Of a DNA stretch of 64,000 nucleotides, positions 45,500 through 56,399 are shown in pieces. The stretch comes from Scylla paramamosain (taxonomy: Eukaryota > Arthropoda > Malacostraca > Decapoda > Portunidae). Made by a program: the position numbers and the translations under genes. Position 1 is the stretch's first letter, and every line of letters starts with the position of its first letter. The notes under the pieces were generated by a model. That model searched no databases. It saw only the letters and a program-made list of their open reading frames with translations, and was not told where the DNA came from. The stretch is from contig NC_087155.1 of assembly GCF_035594125.1 (NCBI RefSeq), positions 1,874,931 through 1,938,930 of the forward strand. Direction: 5' to 3'.

Positions 45500-45775
45500 A
45501 TATCCGAGGCGCAATGCATGTACGTCGATTTGGGTACAAAACTATGGAGGCGAGGCTGAGGTGGTGTGAGCGTCAGTAGAGGCGAGGAGTGTGTGGGGAG
45601 GATGCTGGAGATGGATCTACCCGGCAGGAGGAAGAGAGGAAGAACAAAGAGAGAGAGGTTATGGCTGCGGTGAACGAAAACAAGCTTGTAATGGATGTTA
45701 CTGAGGAAAGCGCAGAAGAAAGTGTGTGTTGGAGAAGGTTGATCCGCTGTGGCGACACCTGACGGAGGAGTTCAC
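45500..45775 (+). mobile_element. RTE/BovB-type LINE C-terminal tail, frameshifted
   Basis: One frame gives VGRMLEMDLPGRRKRGRTK. After a frameshift near 45655 another gives EVMAAVNENKLVMDVTEESA and VCWRRLIRCGDT followed by a stop at 45763. This is the canonical RTE C-terminal pattern. Confidence 0.75.
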
Positions 45776-45984
45776 AGGTGATGTAGGTGGACGGGATCTT
45801 CAGTGTTAGGTAGTGAGCAGGTTAGTACAGGAAGTGACGGATTCAGGCTGGGTAAAGTTAGATTTAATTCATTCAGTAGTACAGAGGAAGTCTAATTTAA
45901 CTGAAACCATCTCTTGTTAGTCAGAAAGGAATGAATGAAGATGTGATTGTAATAGACACTTATTCTTTGATTTGTGACGACCGC

Positions 45985-46088
45985 TTTTGACTGTTTGGGG
46001 ACCGACACTTCTGTGGGGCCTTTTTTACCTATAATTTTGTTGATCTTGGCCTATATAGAATAAATAAATAAATAAATAAATAAATAAA
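45985..46088 (+). mobile_element. LINE A-related 3' UTR with (AAAT)n tail
   Basis: TTTTGACTGTTTGGGGACCG, TTCTGTGGGGCC, AATTTTGTTGATCTTGGCC parallel the LINE A 3' UTR. The tail is AAAT tetranucleotides (46057-46088) where other copies have poly(A). Confidence 0.65.
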
Positions 46089-46099
46089 ATGATTGTTAG

Positions 46100-46420
46100 C
46101 TCCTTGAATATGGAAATGATCACCCTAACTTTGGAAAAAAAATTTCTCATGGTGTCCAGAAAGAAACGTGAGTTCGTGTTGAGAATGTTAAAAAGGAGGA
46201 GAGAGGAGAATGGCTCTCAGATAGTGGCGCATGACTGGAACAGACTCAGCGATCAGGGTGTTGGGGCTCAGTCTGCACGGGGCTTTAAGACAAGGTTGGA
46301 TAAATGCATGGACTGGGATGATAAATGGATAGTATATGTGATTTATATATGTTTTATACCGGGACTGCCACGTGTGCACCTGATGGCTTCCTACAGCTTC
46401 CCTTTCTTGTCTGTCTGTTT
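46100..46420 (+). mobile_element. LINE B 3'-end fragment with open tail frame
   Basis: The frame reads REENGSQIVAHDWNRLSDQG, ARGFKTRLDKCMDWDDKW (about 46200-46330). It is followed by GGGACTGCCACGTG and GCTTCCTACAGCTTCCCTTT, then TCTG microsatellite. Confidence 0.8.
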
Positions 46421-46965
46421 GTCTGTCTAGCTGCCTACTCACCTATCTGCCTACCTGCCTACCTATCGAGATTGTTGGGGTCATTCTCCATATAATTTTG
46501 TGTTGATAATTTGTTTCTATATAATTTCATTACTACCCTCTGATACCCGTTTTCTTGTATTTTGTTTTCTCCGACATAATTCAACCTTTCACGTATCGAG
46601 AGGGAACCACTAGAATAGCTCAAGATCACTTTTCTCTCGTCTTGTGAGCCGGGAAAAGTTATCTTCAATTTAATCTTTGTATTATCGTAAATATAAAAGT
46701 AATGTTTAGATAAAATGATAAATATAAATCTCTAATTTATACCTACTTCTACCGAAATCCTCAAAGAGAATCTCTGGAAATTAGCTCCACATTTTCTGGC
46801 AGCCTTGCGGTGGGCACAATGCACACACACACAGCACGGGGAGGGACAAGGTGCTGTGAGGTGTGGGAGCGGGCAAGGGTCTGGCGGGACAGGGAGCGGC
46901 CTTGTTATGGAGGATTACACATTGGCGTGGCGAGCCTTGCCTTGCCCTCAGTGTTGCTGTGGTCA

Positions 46966-47022
46966 GTGGTTAGGTTAGGTTAGGTTGGGTGAAGTTAGGT
47001 TAGGTTAGGTTAGGTTAGGTTG
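46966..47022 (+). repeat. Interstitial (TTAGG)n
   Basis: About nine GGTTA/TTAGG units with one GGGTGAAG interruption. The motif equals the arthropod telomere repeat. The location is internal. Confidence 0.88.
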
Positions 47023-47264
47023 GTCACCTTCAGGAGGGAAATGTATCGCCTCTAAGTGTATACAGTTGTCTACACTCCTGACGAGCGTGTTTGTGCTTGT
47101 GCTTGTACTTGTTTATTGTTTTTGCTTTGGACTACAGCCTTTTTTTTGTGATGGTCCTTTGAATTGTTCTTATATTGGGTTTGTTATCATTATATTTTTG
47201 GATCTTGTTAGGATTAAATTTTGTACACTTGTGGTCAATAAGCTATCTATCTATCTATCTGTGT

Positions 47265-47450
47265 GTTGGGAATGTAAAGCTGAAATGTTTCGTCTTATCA
47301 ACTAAGTGTACAGTTGTCTACACTCTGATGTGTGTGTTTGTGCTTGTGTTGGGAATGTTATGCTGAAATGTATCCCCTCTAAGTGTATACAGTTGTCTAC
47401 GCTCCTGATGTGCGTGTTTGTGCTTGCGTTTGTGTTGGTAATGTAATGCT
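47265..47450 (+). repeat. 83-bp tandem repeat, about 2 copies
   Basis: GGGAATGTAAAGCTGAAATG at 47268 and GGGAATGTTATGCTGAAATG at 47351, each followed by CAGTTGTCTACACTC and GTGTTTGTGCTTG. A third start lies at 47436. A partial copy of the second half lies at 47055-47115. Confidence 0.85.
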
Positions 47451-47464
47451 CTAAGGATCCTTAA

Positions 47465-47639
47465 CCCTTTCACTAGTAGACAAATTTTCTTTAATGCCTA
47501 TAACGTTTTAGACAGTCTTTTGTGCTAGGCTCTCGCGAATATCTTTGTAGCTTAAAAGACAATAATTCCTTCTATTTTTCATCTTTTTTTTTTTTTTTTG
47601 CTATATCTCCATGCAACAGTTTTTACAATACTAGGAAGG
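47465..47639 (+). mobile_element. piggyBac-type MITE, 175 bp
   Basis: TTAA flanks at 47461-47464 and 47640-47643. Left CCCTTTCACTAGTAG and reverse complement of the right end CCTTCCTAGTATT are similar with one gap. An internal CTCCATGCAACAG block is also found at 52567. Confidence 0.6.
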
Positions 47640-47699
47640 TTAAAGAAGGACAACCACAGTAGAAAAAAAAGGTTAATTTACACGTAGCCATATATTAAG

Positions 47700-48033
47700 A
47701 AGGGATCTGATAGAGGTCCTTAAGTGATATAGTTGGATATAACGAAGGTGACGTAAGCAAAATCCTCATTGTCAATAATCAGGATAAGACAAGAAATAAT
47801 GGGTTGAAGCTTAGTTACCTAACTTGGATTTGAAAAAGAGATAGAAAGATATTGGTTCTCAAATAGTGGCAGATAAATGGAATAGACTCAGTAATCTCGT
47901 TAACAGTGCTGAGTCAGGAGAGAACTTTCGAAGGAGAACAACAGGTGGAAATAAGTAGCCATGTTCTTTATACATATACAGTGACTGCCGTGTGTAGATC
48001 TGATGACTCTTTGCACCTTCTCTGATTTTCTCA
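47700..48033 (+). mobile_element. LINE B 3'-end fragment
   Basis: AGGGATCTGATAGAGGTCCT, GGGTTGAAGCTTAGTTACCT, TTGGTTCTCAAATAGTGGCA, TGGAATAGACTCAGTAATCT and GTGACTGCCGTGTGTAGATC follow LINE B order. Frame broken. Confidence 0.8.
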
Positions 48034-48049
48034 TGTTCACGTGTAAATT

Positions 48050-48052
<3 letters not shown>

Positions 48053-48148
<96 letters not shown>

Positions 48149-48165
48149 TCATCATCATCATCATC
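48053..48165. repeat. (CT)n followed by (ATC)n
   Basis: CT tract at 48053-48144, ATC at 48145-48165. Confidence 0.98.
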
Positions 48166-48265
48166 TATGCAGTCCTTCCATATCTTCTTTGGTTTGCATC
48201 GCCTTTTTCTTCCGTCCACTTCCGTATGTACCATTCTTCTACTGTTACTACCTGTATAAAACATG
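48166..48265 (-). mobile_element. RTE-like LINE tail scrap
   Basis: The minus strand reads MVHTEVDGRKRRCKPKKIWK then DCIDD, matching the basic RTE tail pattern. It is preceded by (ATC)n and (CT)n as in the sister fragment at 45339. Confidence 0.55.
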
Positions 48266-48342
48266 CATGAATGAGGTTAATTTGTAAACTTCTAACTGCT
48301 TAAACTAAACACATTTCACCAAGTCGCCGTGTTAAGCATCAA

Positions 48343-51300
48343 AGGAGGAGGCAGTAGACACCTGCCGAAACGATAATTACTCCCAGTGAGGTCTAAAGCA
48401 CTGTTCAGGGGGTGCTGTGAACTTATCATTAAACCCAGCTGTGACCTCACTGAACGTTTCCCTTTGTGTCTCACAACACAAGGGGGCAGTCACAGCCTGC
48501 CCTCTAAAGACAACTCTCTTCCTCCACACAAAACTACAAGCACCTAATAACACACACACCCTTCACTCAAAAATTTTAAAATCATCATGGCGACTCCTAC
48601 ACCAGCCTCGGAGTCCCCATCTGGGGAGGGGACCATAAATGTCCCCAGGTCGGACTGCCTTTCTGTCGACGACCCTAAGTCTCTTGACACCCCTCAACTT
48701 TTTCTTCATTAACTTCTGTAACATTCGCGGTCTAAGATCTAATTTTCAATCTGTAGAACACCACCTCTCCTCTTCTAAACCTCATCTTCTTTTCCTCACT
48801 GAAACTCAGGTGTCTGAGGCAACTGACAGTAGCCCCTTTTCTGTTCCCTCCTACTTTCTCTATCCTCATTTTCGATCCAAAGCTGGATGCTGCGTTTATG
48901 TGCGCAATGACTTAACCTGCTCTCGTGCCCACACTCTTGAATCTTCCGAGTTTTCCACCATCTGGCTACGACTACAGAGTCACTCTCATACTAAATTTAT
49001 CTGTGCTGTATACCTCTCACCTAACTCCTCTGACTATAAGAAATTCTTTGACTACTTAACTTCCAAGGTGGAGCACATTCTGACCCTCTTCCCTTTTGCA
49101 GAGATCTCCATTCTTGGAGACTTCAATGTTCACCACCAGCTTTGGCTTTCCTCTCCCTTCACTGACCATCCTGGTGAACTAGCCTACAACTTTGCTATCC
49201 TCCACGACCTAGAGCAATTGGTGCAACACCTTTCTTGTATTCCTGACCGTCTTGGAGATACGCCCAACATTCTTGACCTTTTCCTGACCTCTAATCCTTC
49301 TGCTTATGCTGTCACCCTTTCTTCTCCGTTGGGCTCCTCCGATCACAATCTCATATCTTTATCTTGTCCTATCACTCCAATCCCTCCTCAGGATCTCCCT
49401 AAGCGAAGGTGCCTCTGGCGTTTTGCTTCTGCTAGTTGGGGAGACCTGAGGAGGTATTTTTCTGATTTTCCTTGGAATGACTACTGCTTCCCTGTCAGAG
49501 ACCCGTCTTTGTGTGCTGAGCACATAACAGAGGTGATAGTGTCTGGCATGGAGGCATACATTCCTCGCTCTTTTTCTCGTCCTAAACCTTCTAAACCTTG
49601 GTTTAACACAGCTTGTTCTCATGCTATACATGATAGAGAGGTGGCCCACAAAAGGTACTTAAGCCTTCCATCACCAGAATCTCATGCACTTTATATTTCT
49701 GCCCGGAACCATGCCAAGTCTGTTCTCCAACTAGCCAAAAACTGCTTCATTAACAGAAAATGTCAATACCTTTCAAGATCTAACTCCCCTCGTGATTTCT
49801 GGCATCTAGCCAAAAATATCTCCAATAACTTTGCTTCTTCTTCTTTCCCTCCTCTATTTCAACCAGATGGCACCACTGCTATCACATCTATTTCTAAAGC
49901 TGAACTCTTTGCTCAAACATTTGGTGAAAACTCTACCTTGGACGATTCTGGGCTTGTTCCTCCCTCTCCTCCACCCTCTGACTACTTCATGCTACATATT
50001 AAAATTCTTCGCAATGATGTTTTTCATGCCCTCGCTGGCCTAAACCCTCGGAAGGCTTATGGACCTGATGGTGTCCCTCCTATTGTTCTCCGAAACTGTG
50101 CCTCCGTGCTTCCACCTTGCCTAGTGAAACTCTTTCAGCTCTGTCTGTCAACATCTACCTTTCCTTCTTGCTGGAAGTTTGCCTACATTCAACCTGTTCC
50201 TAAAAAGGGTGACCGTTCTAATCCCTCAAACTACCGTCCTATTGCTTTAATTTCCTGCCTATCTAAAGTTTTTGAATCTATCCTCAACAGGAAGATTCTT
50301 AAACATCTATCACTTCACAACATTCTATCTGATCGCCAGTATGGGTTCCGTCAAGGCCGCTCTACTGGTGATCTTCTGGCTTTCCTTACTGAGTCTTGGT
50401 CATCCTCTTTTAGAGATTTTGGTGAAACTTTTGCTGTTGCCTTGGACATATCAAAAGCTTTTGATAGTGTCTGGCACAAAGCTTTGATTTCCAAACTACC
50501 CTCCTACGGTTTCTATCCTTCTCCCTGTAACTTCATCTCAAGTTTCCTTTCTGACAGTTCTATTGCTGCTGTGGTAGACGGTCACTGTTCTTCTCCTAAA
50601 TCTACTAACAGTGGTGTTCCTCAGGGTTTTGTCCTGTCACCTACTCTCTTCTTATTATTCATTAATGATCTTCTAAACCAAACTTCTTGTCCTATCCACT
50701 CCTACGCTGATGATACCACCCTGCACTTTTCCACGTCTTTTCATAGACGTCCAACCCTTCAGGAGGTAAACATATCACGCAGGGAAGCCACAGAACGCCT
50801 GACTTCTGATCTTTCTAAAATTTCTGATTGGGGCAGAGCAAACTTGGTATTGTTCAATGCCCCAAAAACTCAATTTCTCCATCTATCAACTCGAAACAAC
50901 CTTCCAGACAACTATCCTCTCTTCTTCAGTGACACTCAACTGTCCCCCTCTTCTACATTGAGCATCCTCGGTCTGTCCTTTACTTATAATCTGAACTGGA
51001 AACTTCACATCTCATCTCTAGCTAAAACAGCTTCTATGAAGTTAGGTGTTCTGAGACGTCTCCGCCAGTTTTTCTCACCCACCCAGCTGCTAACTCTGTA
51101 CAAGGGCCTTATCCGTCCATGTATGGAGTATGCTCTCATGCCTGGGGGGGTTCCACTCATACTGCTCTTCTAGACAGGGTGGAATCAAAAGCTTTTCGTC
51201 TCATCAACTCCTCTCCTCTAACTGACTGTCTTCAGCCTCTCTCTCACCGCCGCAATGTTGCATATCTAGCTGTCTTCTACCGCTATTTTCATGCTAACTG

Positions 51301-51645
51301 CTCTTCTGATCTTGCTAACTGCATGCCTCCCCTCCTTCCGCGGCCTCGCTGCACAAGACTTTCTTCTTTCTCTCACCCCTATTCTGTCCACCTCTCTAAC
51401 GCAAGAGTTAACCAGTATTCTCAATCATTCATCCCTTTCTCTGGTAAACTCTGGAACTCCCTGCCTGCTTCTGTATTTCCACCTTCCTATGACTTGAATT
51501 CCTTCAAGAGGGAGGTTTCACGACACTTATTGATCAATTTTTTGACCACTGCTTTGACCCTTTTATGAGACTGGCATTTCAGTGGGCATTTTTTTTTTAT
51601 TAGATTTTTGTTGCCCTTGGCCAGTGTCCTTCCTACATAGAAAAA
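48343..51645 (+). mobile_element. LINE A, near full-length copy
   Basis: Starts with AGGAGGAGGCAGTAGACACC exactly like the copy at 24416 and ends with the 3' UTR and A-tail at about 51640-51655. Closely similar to the 24416 copy throughout. No clear target-site duplication. Confidence 0.93.
48587..51540 (+). pseudogene. LINE A endonuclease/RT with two frameshifts
   Basis: The ATG at 48587 aligns with the start at 24658, but the C-run after CTTGACA (about 48690) is two bases shorter than in the intact copy, which shifts the frame. A second frameshift (one base lost near 51133, GCTCTCATG versus GCTTCACATG) ends the long frame at 51173, after which the C-terminal part continues in another frame (51119-51568). 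Endonuclease motifs LTETQ, GDFN and SSDHN and RT motifs [28 protein letters not shown] and [10 protein letters not shown] are all present. Unlike the 24.4-kb copy it has Arg in NYRPI. Other notable changes are [10 protein letters not shown] (Ser to Phe) and KAFDSVWH (Arg to Ser). Confidence 0.92.
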
Positions 51646-51784
51646 AAAAAAAAATCATGAACTGGTGAGACATGCCATGAGGGACGCGGGGCTGTGCTGT
51701 CACTGGTCCCCGCGGCGCCTCAAGAGGGAGGGAAGGAGGGACAGCGGTGGTCTGCCTTTCTGGAGTATCTGTCCTTAAATTTTG

Positions 51785-51890
51785 GATAACTCTTTTGACT
51801 ACACTCTTTGGGGACTGACACATTCACTGGGCTTTTTGTTTTTTTTTGTAAGGTCCTTTGTTGGCCTAGACTAGTTTCCTCTTATACATG
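51785..51890 (+). mobile_element. Diverged LINE A-related 3' UTR
   Basis: TTTGGGGACTGACACATTCA, CTGGGCTTTTTG, TTTGTTGGCCTAGACTAG and ATACATGAAAG parallel the LINE A 3' end. The upstream part is absent. Confidence 0.5.
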
Positions 51891-52466
51891 AAAGATTAAT
51901 AAGTTCAAGTAAATAAGTAACTGTTAATTTCTGAACTGCATTGGGTTTTCTTCAAGGTTACAGAACGGTGTGGTTCAAATGACTGTTGTTGTTGTTGTTG
52001 TTTTCTTTCATCATCATCATTATCGTCTTCTTGTTCTTGTTCTTCTTATTATCATTTTCGGTGACCCCACTGACAACAACAGGATGGAATATTTGATGCC
52101 TTGACGTGCCCGTAGTTACATTTCTCGCGTGGTATAATCATCAGCGGTTTCTCACATGAATTACCTTTGACTGTTGTGGCTTTCTTTCTTGAGTCTGATA
52201 AAGTCATCTATGGAGAGCACAGAGCACACCTCCCACAGACACCACTGGCAGGCAGCGAAAGGAGTGATGGAGTGCTTCAAATCTCGCGGTACCTGCTGCT
52301 TTATTTCCGCACAGCATAAGGCAAATGGAGTGAGTCAGGACGCAGGTGTCATTGTGTCGTGAAGAATGGTTAGCAAGGGTCTGTCATCACCACTCAAGAG
52401 GGTCAGAGAGTTCTAGGAAAAGCAGCCTCTGGAAAACCTTGACGGCTGCGAACTGTTTCAGAATTG
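51891..52466. other. No gene recognised
   Basis: Short GTT and CTT trinucleotide runs (51984-52055). A 62-codon frame at 52174-52362 has no recognisable domain. Confidence 0.4.
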
Positions 52467-52618
52467 AGCCTTCACTGCTGGACAATTGTTTTTTCAGGGT
52501 TATTTTTGCGTTAGTCTCTTAAATAGTTCTGTAGTATAAAACAAAATAATAATTCCCCTTTCTGTCTCCATGCAAATTATCTTTTTACAGTACTCTCAAT
52601 GCTAACAGAAAGGTGGCC
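52467..52618 (+). mobile_element. Degenerate piggyBac-type MITE copy
   Basis: GCCTTCACTGCTGGACAATT at the left and CTAACAGAAAGG at the right are loosely inverted. The internal CTCCATGCAAATTATC and TTTTTACAGTACT blocks resemble the copy at 47465. TTAA flanks are lost. Confidence 0.4.
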
Positions 52619-52698
52619 ATGGTAGTGAAGGTATCATTGTGTTCGTTAACAAGTAATGAGTTTGTGTAACTTCTTATCAAATCAGTTTACGTGTCTGT

Positions 52699-52700
<2 letters not shown>

Positions 52701-52751
<51 letters not shown>
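52701..52751. repeat. (TC)n microsatellite
   Basis: Pure CT tract. Confidence 0.99.
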
Positions 52752-52755
<4 letters not shown>

Positions 52756-52914
52756 ACTGTAGAGTGTGAATTGTGTGACAATATTACGTACAGCTACACT
52801 AAGGGAAGGTGATGGTTGAAGGGTACAGAAAGTCAGTGAGTCAGAATGCACCATCACTTGTTGGTCACTGCATGCAACATGACCTAGGCTATTCAGGTAT
52901 GCGCTCTCTTTCAA

Positions 52915-54077
52915 GTTGAGGTGGAGCGGCCTTTTCTGAAGCCACATTACTTTGGCGACAGCAGGTGGTGCTGCTTGAGGTGTTCGGTGAGCTTCTCGCT
53001 TATGATCCTCTCCAAGATGTTACTGAGTACGGAGAGGAGCGAGATTGACTGGTAACAAGGCCGGTAGTTACCTGGCTCAGACCTCGACTTCTCTTTATGC
53101 ACGGGTGTGAGTCGCGCCTCCTTCCTTAGTGACGGCCAGACCCCTCGCTGCAAACAGCAGGGAAACATTTGTGCGAGAGGGCCAGCGAGCTCAACAGCAC
53201 ACTTTTTGAGATGTGGGGTCACGCTGTCAAGACCAGGGGCCTTCCTGGTGTTGACATCCCTCAGGTGTCTTCTGATGGCGTCCTCAGAGATGGCAACGCC
53301 CTCCAGTCTCGAGACAGTAAGGCGGGGGAGGGCGGGCAGTTGCCTGTCTGGCTCTGGAGTTGTCATTTTTTTCAGCGAACTGGCGGGCGAGGAGGTCTGC
53401 TTTTTTTGACTGGAGACGGCCATATACCCGTCAGGCTTCCTCAGGGCGGGGATACGTTCATGAGAGGAGACACCTTGCCTCTCCTTTACTAATCCCCACC
53501 ACTGTTTGGCATCAACCTGGTTGGAGGCCAGCTTCCGCCTCATATTCGCCTCGCACCTTGCCTTGGCCCACTTCACTGTCTTTATCATGATCTTGCACGT
53601 TCTTCTGTGTGGGGCTTTGTTACACTGTGCCTCCTGCACCGCGTCCAGGCTTTGTACTTTTGCTCAGCAACAGTCTTGCACCTGTACCCGAACCAGGAAT
53701 GGTCCTTTGCGCTGGTTGAGTACGTCCTGTGTGGCACGTGTTGCTGCTGCAGTGTGCAGAGGACAGTAGTGAGGGCGGTGGTGTCATGGTGCGGGTCCCC
53801 GGTGAATATTGTGTCCCAATCTGTCAGGGCCAGGGCCTGCCGCACTGCCACCCAGTCGGCGCGGTGCCACAGCCAGGTGGCTTGCTGGTGATCCTCGTCA
53901 CGCGCCGGGGCAACGCTGACGGTCGTGAGCACGGCATGATGGTCAGAGCTGCCCACACAGTCGAGAGGGAGGCACTGAACACATTCTTGAGGCAGGTCCG
54001 TCACCACTGGGTCCAGGGAGCCTCCACGCTGGTGTGTGGGAAAGTCCACATGATTGTGGAGTCCCTGCACTGCTGTG

Positions 54078-54078
<1 letters not shown>
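52915..54078 (-). pseudogene. Third non-LTR retrotransposon (LINE C), broken
   Basis: Minus strand, 5' to 3'. The end of an EEP endonuclease (GSSDHHAVLT at about 53930) leads into a linker (about 53900-53640). After a frameshift at about 53610-53640 comes a frame from 53639 to 52947 with EANMRRKLASNQ, RKAPGLDSVTPHLLK-like RT motif 1 (about 53250), EARLTPVHKEKSRSEPGNYR (about 53080) and ERIISEKLTEHLKQHHLLSP. The frame then meets TAA where CAA (Gln) is expected before CGFRKGRSTS (RT motif 2b), and similarity ends about 52915. The palm with YxDD is missing. The 5' side is cut by a (CT)n tract. It is distinct from LINE A and B. Confidence 0.82.

Positions 54079-54079
<1 letters not shown>

Positions 54080-54158
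<79 letters not shown>
54080..54158. repeat. (CT)n microsatellite
   Basis: Pure CT tract abutting the 5' limit of LINE C. Confidence 0.99.
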
Positions 54159-54160
<2 letters not shown>

Positions 54161-54801
54161 CGACAGAAGAAAAAAAAAGCATATAATATTGTAGTTTGGT
54201 TTTGTTGCAGTACTATATACAAATACAAATAAAAATTTATGGTACGATCGTCTTTAGTAATGACTTTGTAGGAGTTTCAACATTTCCTTGTCACTGTATG
54301 AAGGAGGAAATCCGGACAGGGGAACTGCTTGAAGGGGGAAAAGACGAAAAGAAGTTTGTGAACAAGTGCTTTACAGGATCTGTTTCATCGCTATTTGTGG
54401 CTAATCATTCACCTAAGTCTTCACCAGCGCACGTATATGTTTATCAACACTCCTTTGGCTGTTCTGAGCATCCGCAGTTCGCAGGACAGCTAGGAACACA
54501 ACATGCTGAACACGTCAACAAGGAGCGGACAGCTTAGTCACAGTCACCAACAAGGGCACTGCTAATTGGCTAACAACAAAACACCTGGAACAAATGCATA
54601 CTTTGTACCAATTAAGCTTCCCTGTTCAGTACTCACCGAGCTGCTCAGCGCCTCGTCACTTACACCCACTGCTAGCTTTCTAACTCTTGTGTGGGCTTCA
54701 GTGTACGTCACTGTCCAGCGGCACAAATACGCAGACACCTCTCCCAGCCCTTAAAACTGACTGGCAACTACAAGCCACCTACCCGTTCTCTGTCATTTAT
54801 G

Positions 54802-54804
<3 letters not shown>
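54159..54804. other. No gene recognised
   Basis: A 113-codon frame at 54196-54537 has no recognised domain and no upstream signal. Hypothetical at best. Confidence 0.35.

Positions 54805-54859
<55 letters not shown>
54805..54859. repeat. (TC)n microsatellite
   Basis: Pure CT tract. Confidence 0.99.
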
Positions 54860-54862
<3 letters not shown>

Positions 54863-55394
54863 CAGTGATGACTGGTATATTTTATTTATTTATTTATTTT
54901 TTTTGCTGAATATGAATTTTTTTTTCGTAATGAAAATATTACATAGAAACTGTAAATAAAGACATATTAGTGAGCCACACGAATGGTTTTACGGATTAGG
55001 CTATACAACATTTGCTATAAGTTATCAATACATTGTCAACACATATTTTTTTGTATTATGGTTTTTGTGTATTTATTTTTTACCTTTTCTTTTCCTAGTA
55101 TTATTTTGACTTTGCCTTCATATTGTATTGACAAGCCAAGAAAACGTTCAAAATGTTAACATGATCCACCGCTAGTCATATCGTTTCCTTTTTTCGTTCT
55201 TGTTCTTATGCCCCGTAAAGCTATATTCTTCTTATTATTTTGTTAAAAAAAAAGGAAAAGAAAAAACACAATTTCATGATATATAATTGTTAAAAGACGA
55301 ATGATTATGAATAACATTTGCTATTATCATACACCGAAGGCGGGACGTGGCGGGTGTGCGTAGCAGGCCATTCATCAACTGCTCTCGCCTGCCT
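54860..55394. other. No feature recognised
   Basis: AT-rich unique sequence with T- and A-runs. Confidence 0.4.
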
Positions 55395-55553
55395 CTGTGT
55401 CTAAAGAAGCAAAGGTCCGTGTCCTGAAACGCTTTGCTCTCTCACCACGACTATTTTCAAAGGCTACAGAGATGATTAGCCAGATTATGAAGAGTGTTTC
55501 TCCTGTTAGTGACGTAGAAATGATGTATGCCATTACAACCACAGAAAAAACTC
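55395..55553 (+). repeat. Repeat family V copy, head part
   Basis: CCTGAAACGCTTTGCTCTCT, CACGACTATTTTCAAAGGCT, ACAGAGATGATTAGCC and GTGTTTCTCCTGTTAG match the head at 7435-7525 and 35640-35735 (inverted) and the units at 41470-42170. It is interrupted on the right by the Harbinger element. Confidence 0.7.
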
Positions 55554-55556
55554 TTA

Positions 55557-56170
55557 AGGCCAACACACACGATCAATTTTTTCGTCAATTAATTGATATC
55601 AATTTAATGACGTCAATGAATTGATGGAAAAATTGACCGTGTGTGTGGGATATTGATATCAATTTAATTGAAACAATTTCATTGAATCAATTCATTGAGA
55701 GATCAAAACTCCTTTGATATTTATTGATGGGTCTTCAATAAAATAAATCGCAATGTGATACTGAGACGCATTTGGAGAAATGGCTTCTCGCATGGTAGTA
55801 TTTTGTTTGACTATCATTGGCATCACTAAATTTAGAAGTTCGTCGTAAGATTCGGTGTCCATTCTGAGGAAATTCCTGTAATCCTCTGGCTCGTCGTCCC
55901 TTCATTCCCTCAGCAATCGTGTATGTCCTAGTTCCCTTCCACAGAGATACCATTTCTTCGCCCACTTACTCCTCTTCTTTCGCTTTGGAGTGTCCAGAGC
56001 AAGCACTATTCCTACAGCCACAGATGCTTTCATCTCGAAATTATGAATCAAACTGAAAACTGAAGTAAAATCATTGACCGTGTGTGGCCACAGTGATTTC
56101 CTCAATTTTATTGACGTCAATAAATTTATATCAATTAATTGACGAAAAAATTGATCGTGTGTGGGGGCCT
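55557..56170 (-). mobile_element. PIF/Harbinger element, internally deleted (614 bp)
   Basis: Terminal inverted repeats of about 60 bp: the left begins AGGCCAACACACACGATCAA and the reverse complement of the right begins AGGCCCCCACACACGATCAA, and both continue TTTTTTCGTCAATTAATTGA. TTA flanks both sides (55554-55556 and 56171-56173), the 3-bp duplication typical of this superfamily. The left end is itself palindromic (a second CCGTGTGTGTGGG at about 55637-55649). Inside is a transposase fragment. Confidence 0.9.
55692..56033 (-). pseudogene. Harbinger (HARBI1/ALP1-like) transposase, N-terminal remnant
   Basis: In one minus-strand frame from ATG at 56031-56033 to a stop at 55692-55694 one reads PKRKKRSKWAKKWYLCGREL, GHTRLLRE, a TGA at 55902-55904, then RDDEPEDYRNFLRMDTESYD, ELLNLVMPMIVKQNTTMREA and ISPNAS. 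This is the characteristic N-terminal region of PIF/Harbinger transposases (RWWVRP-like start, then YRNFLRMDxxxFDELLxLV and TxMREAI). The 43 codons before and 69 after the TGA stay in frame. The DDE catalytic part is deleted: the frame runs into the terminal region at about 55740. Dead, but recent enough to be readable. Confidence 0.88.
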
Positions 56171-56173
56171 TTA

Positions 56174-56300
56174 GAATCCCGTGCAACGAAACTAACTAGA
56201 GCCTTTTGAAAGTAGTGGAGGTGCGGTGTGGAAGTCTCGAGAGAGGCAAATGAGACCTCAGTGTGCTGGGAACTGACCCAACTTAGTGTTGTTATTTTAC
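56174..56300. other. No feature recognised
   Basis: Unique sequence between the Harbinger element and a pentanucleotide repeat. Confidence 0.4.
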
Positions 56301-56348
56301 ACTGTTATGCTATGCTGTGCTATACTGTGCTATGCTATGCTATGCTGT
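56301..56348. repeat. (CTATG)n pentanucleotide repeat
   Basis: CTATG/CTGTG units in tandem. Confidence 0.88.
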
Positions 56349-56399
56349 GTTTGACCTTTATGTGTCAAAAACCATAAACATACAGTATATCATGACTGC

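Noticed and set aside
46966..47022. Chromosome end
   Set aside because: The TTAGG run is short and flanked on both sides by ordinary interspersed repeats.
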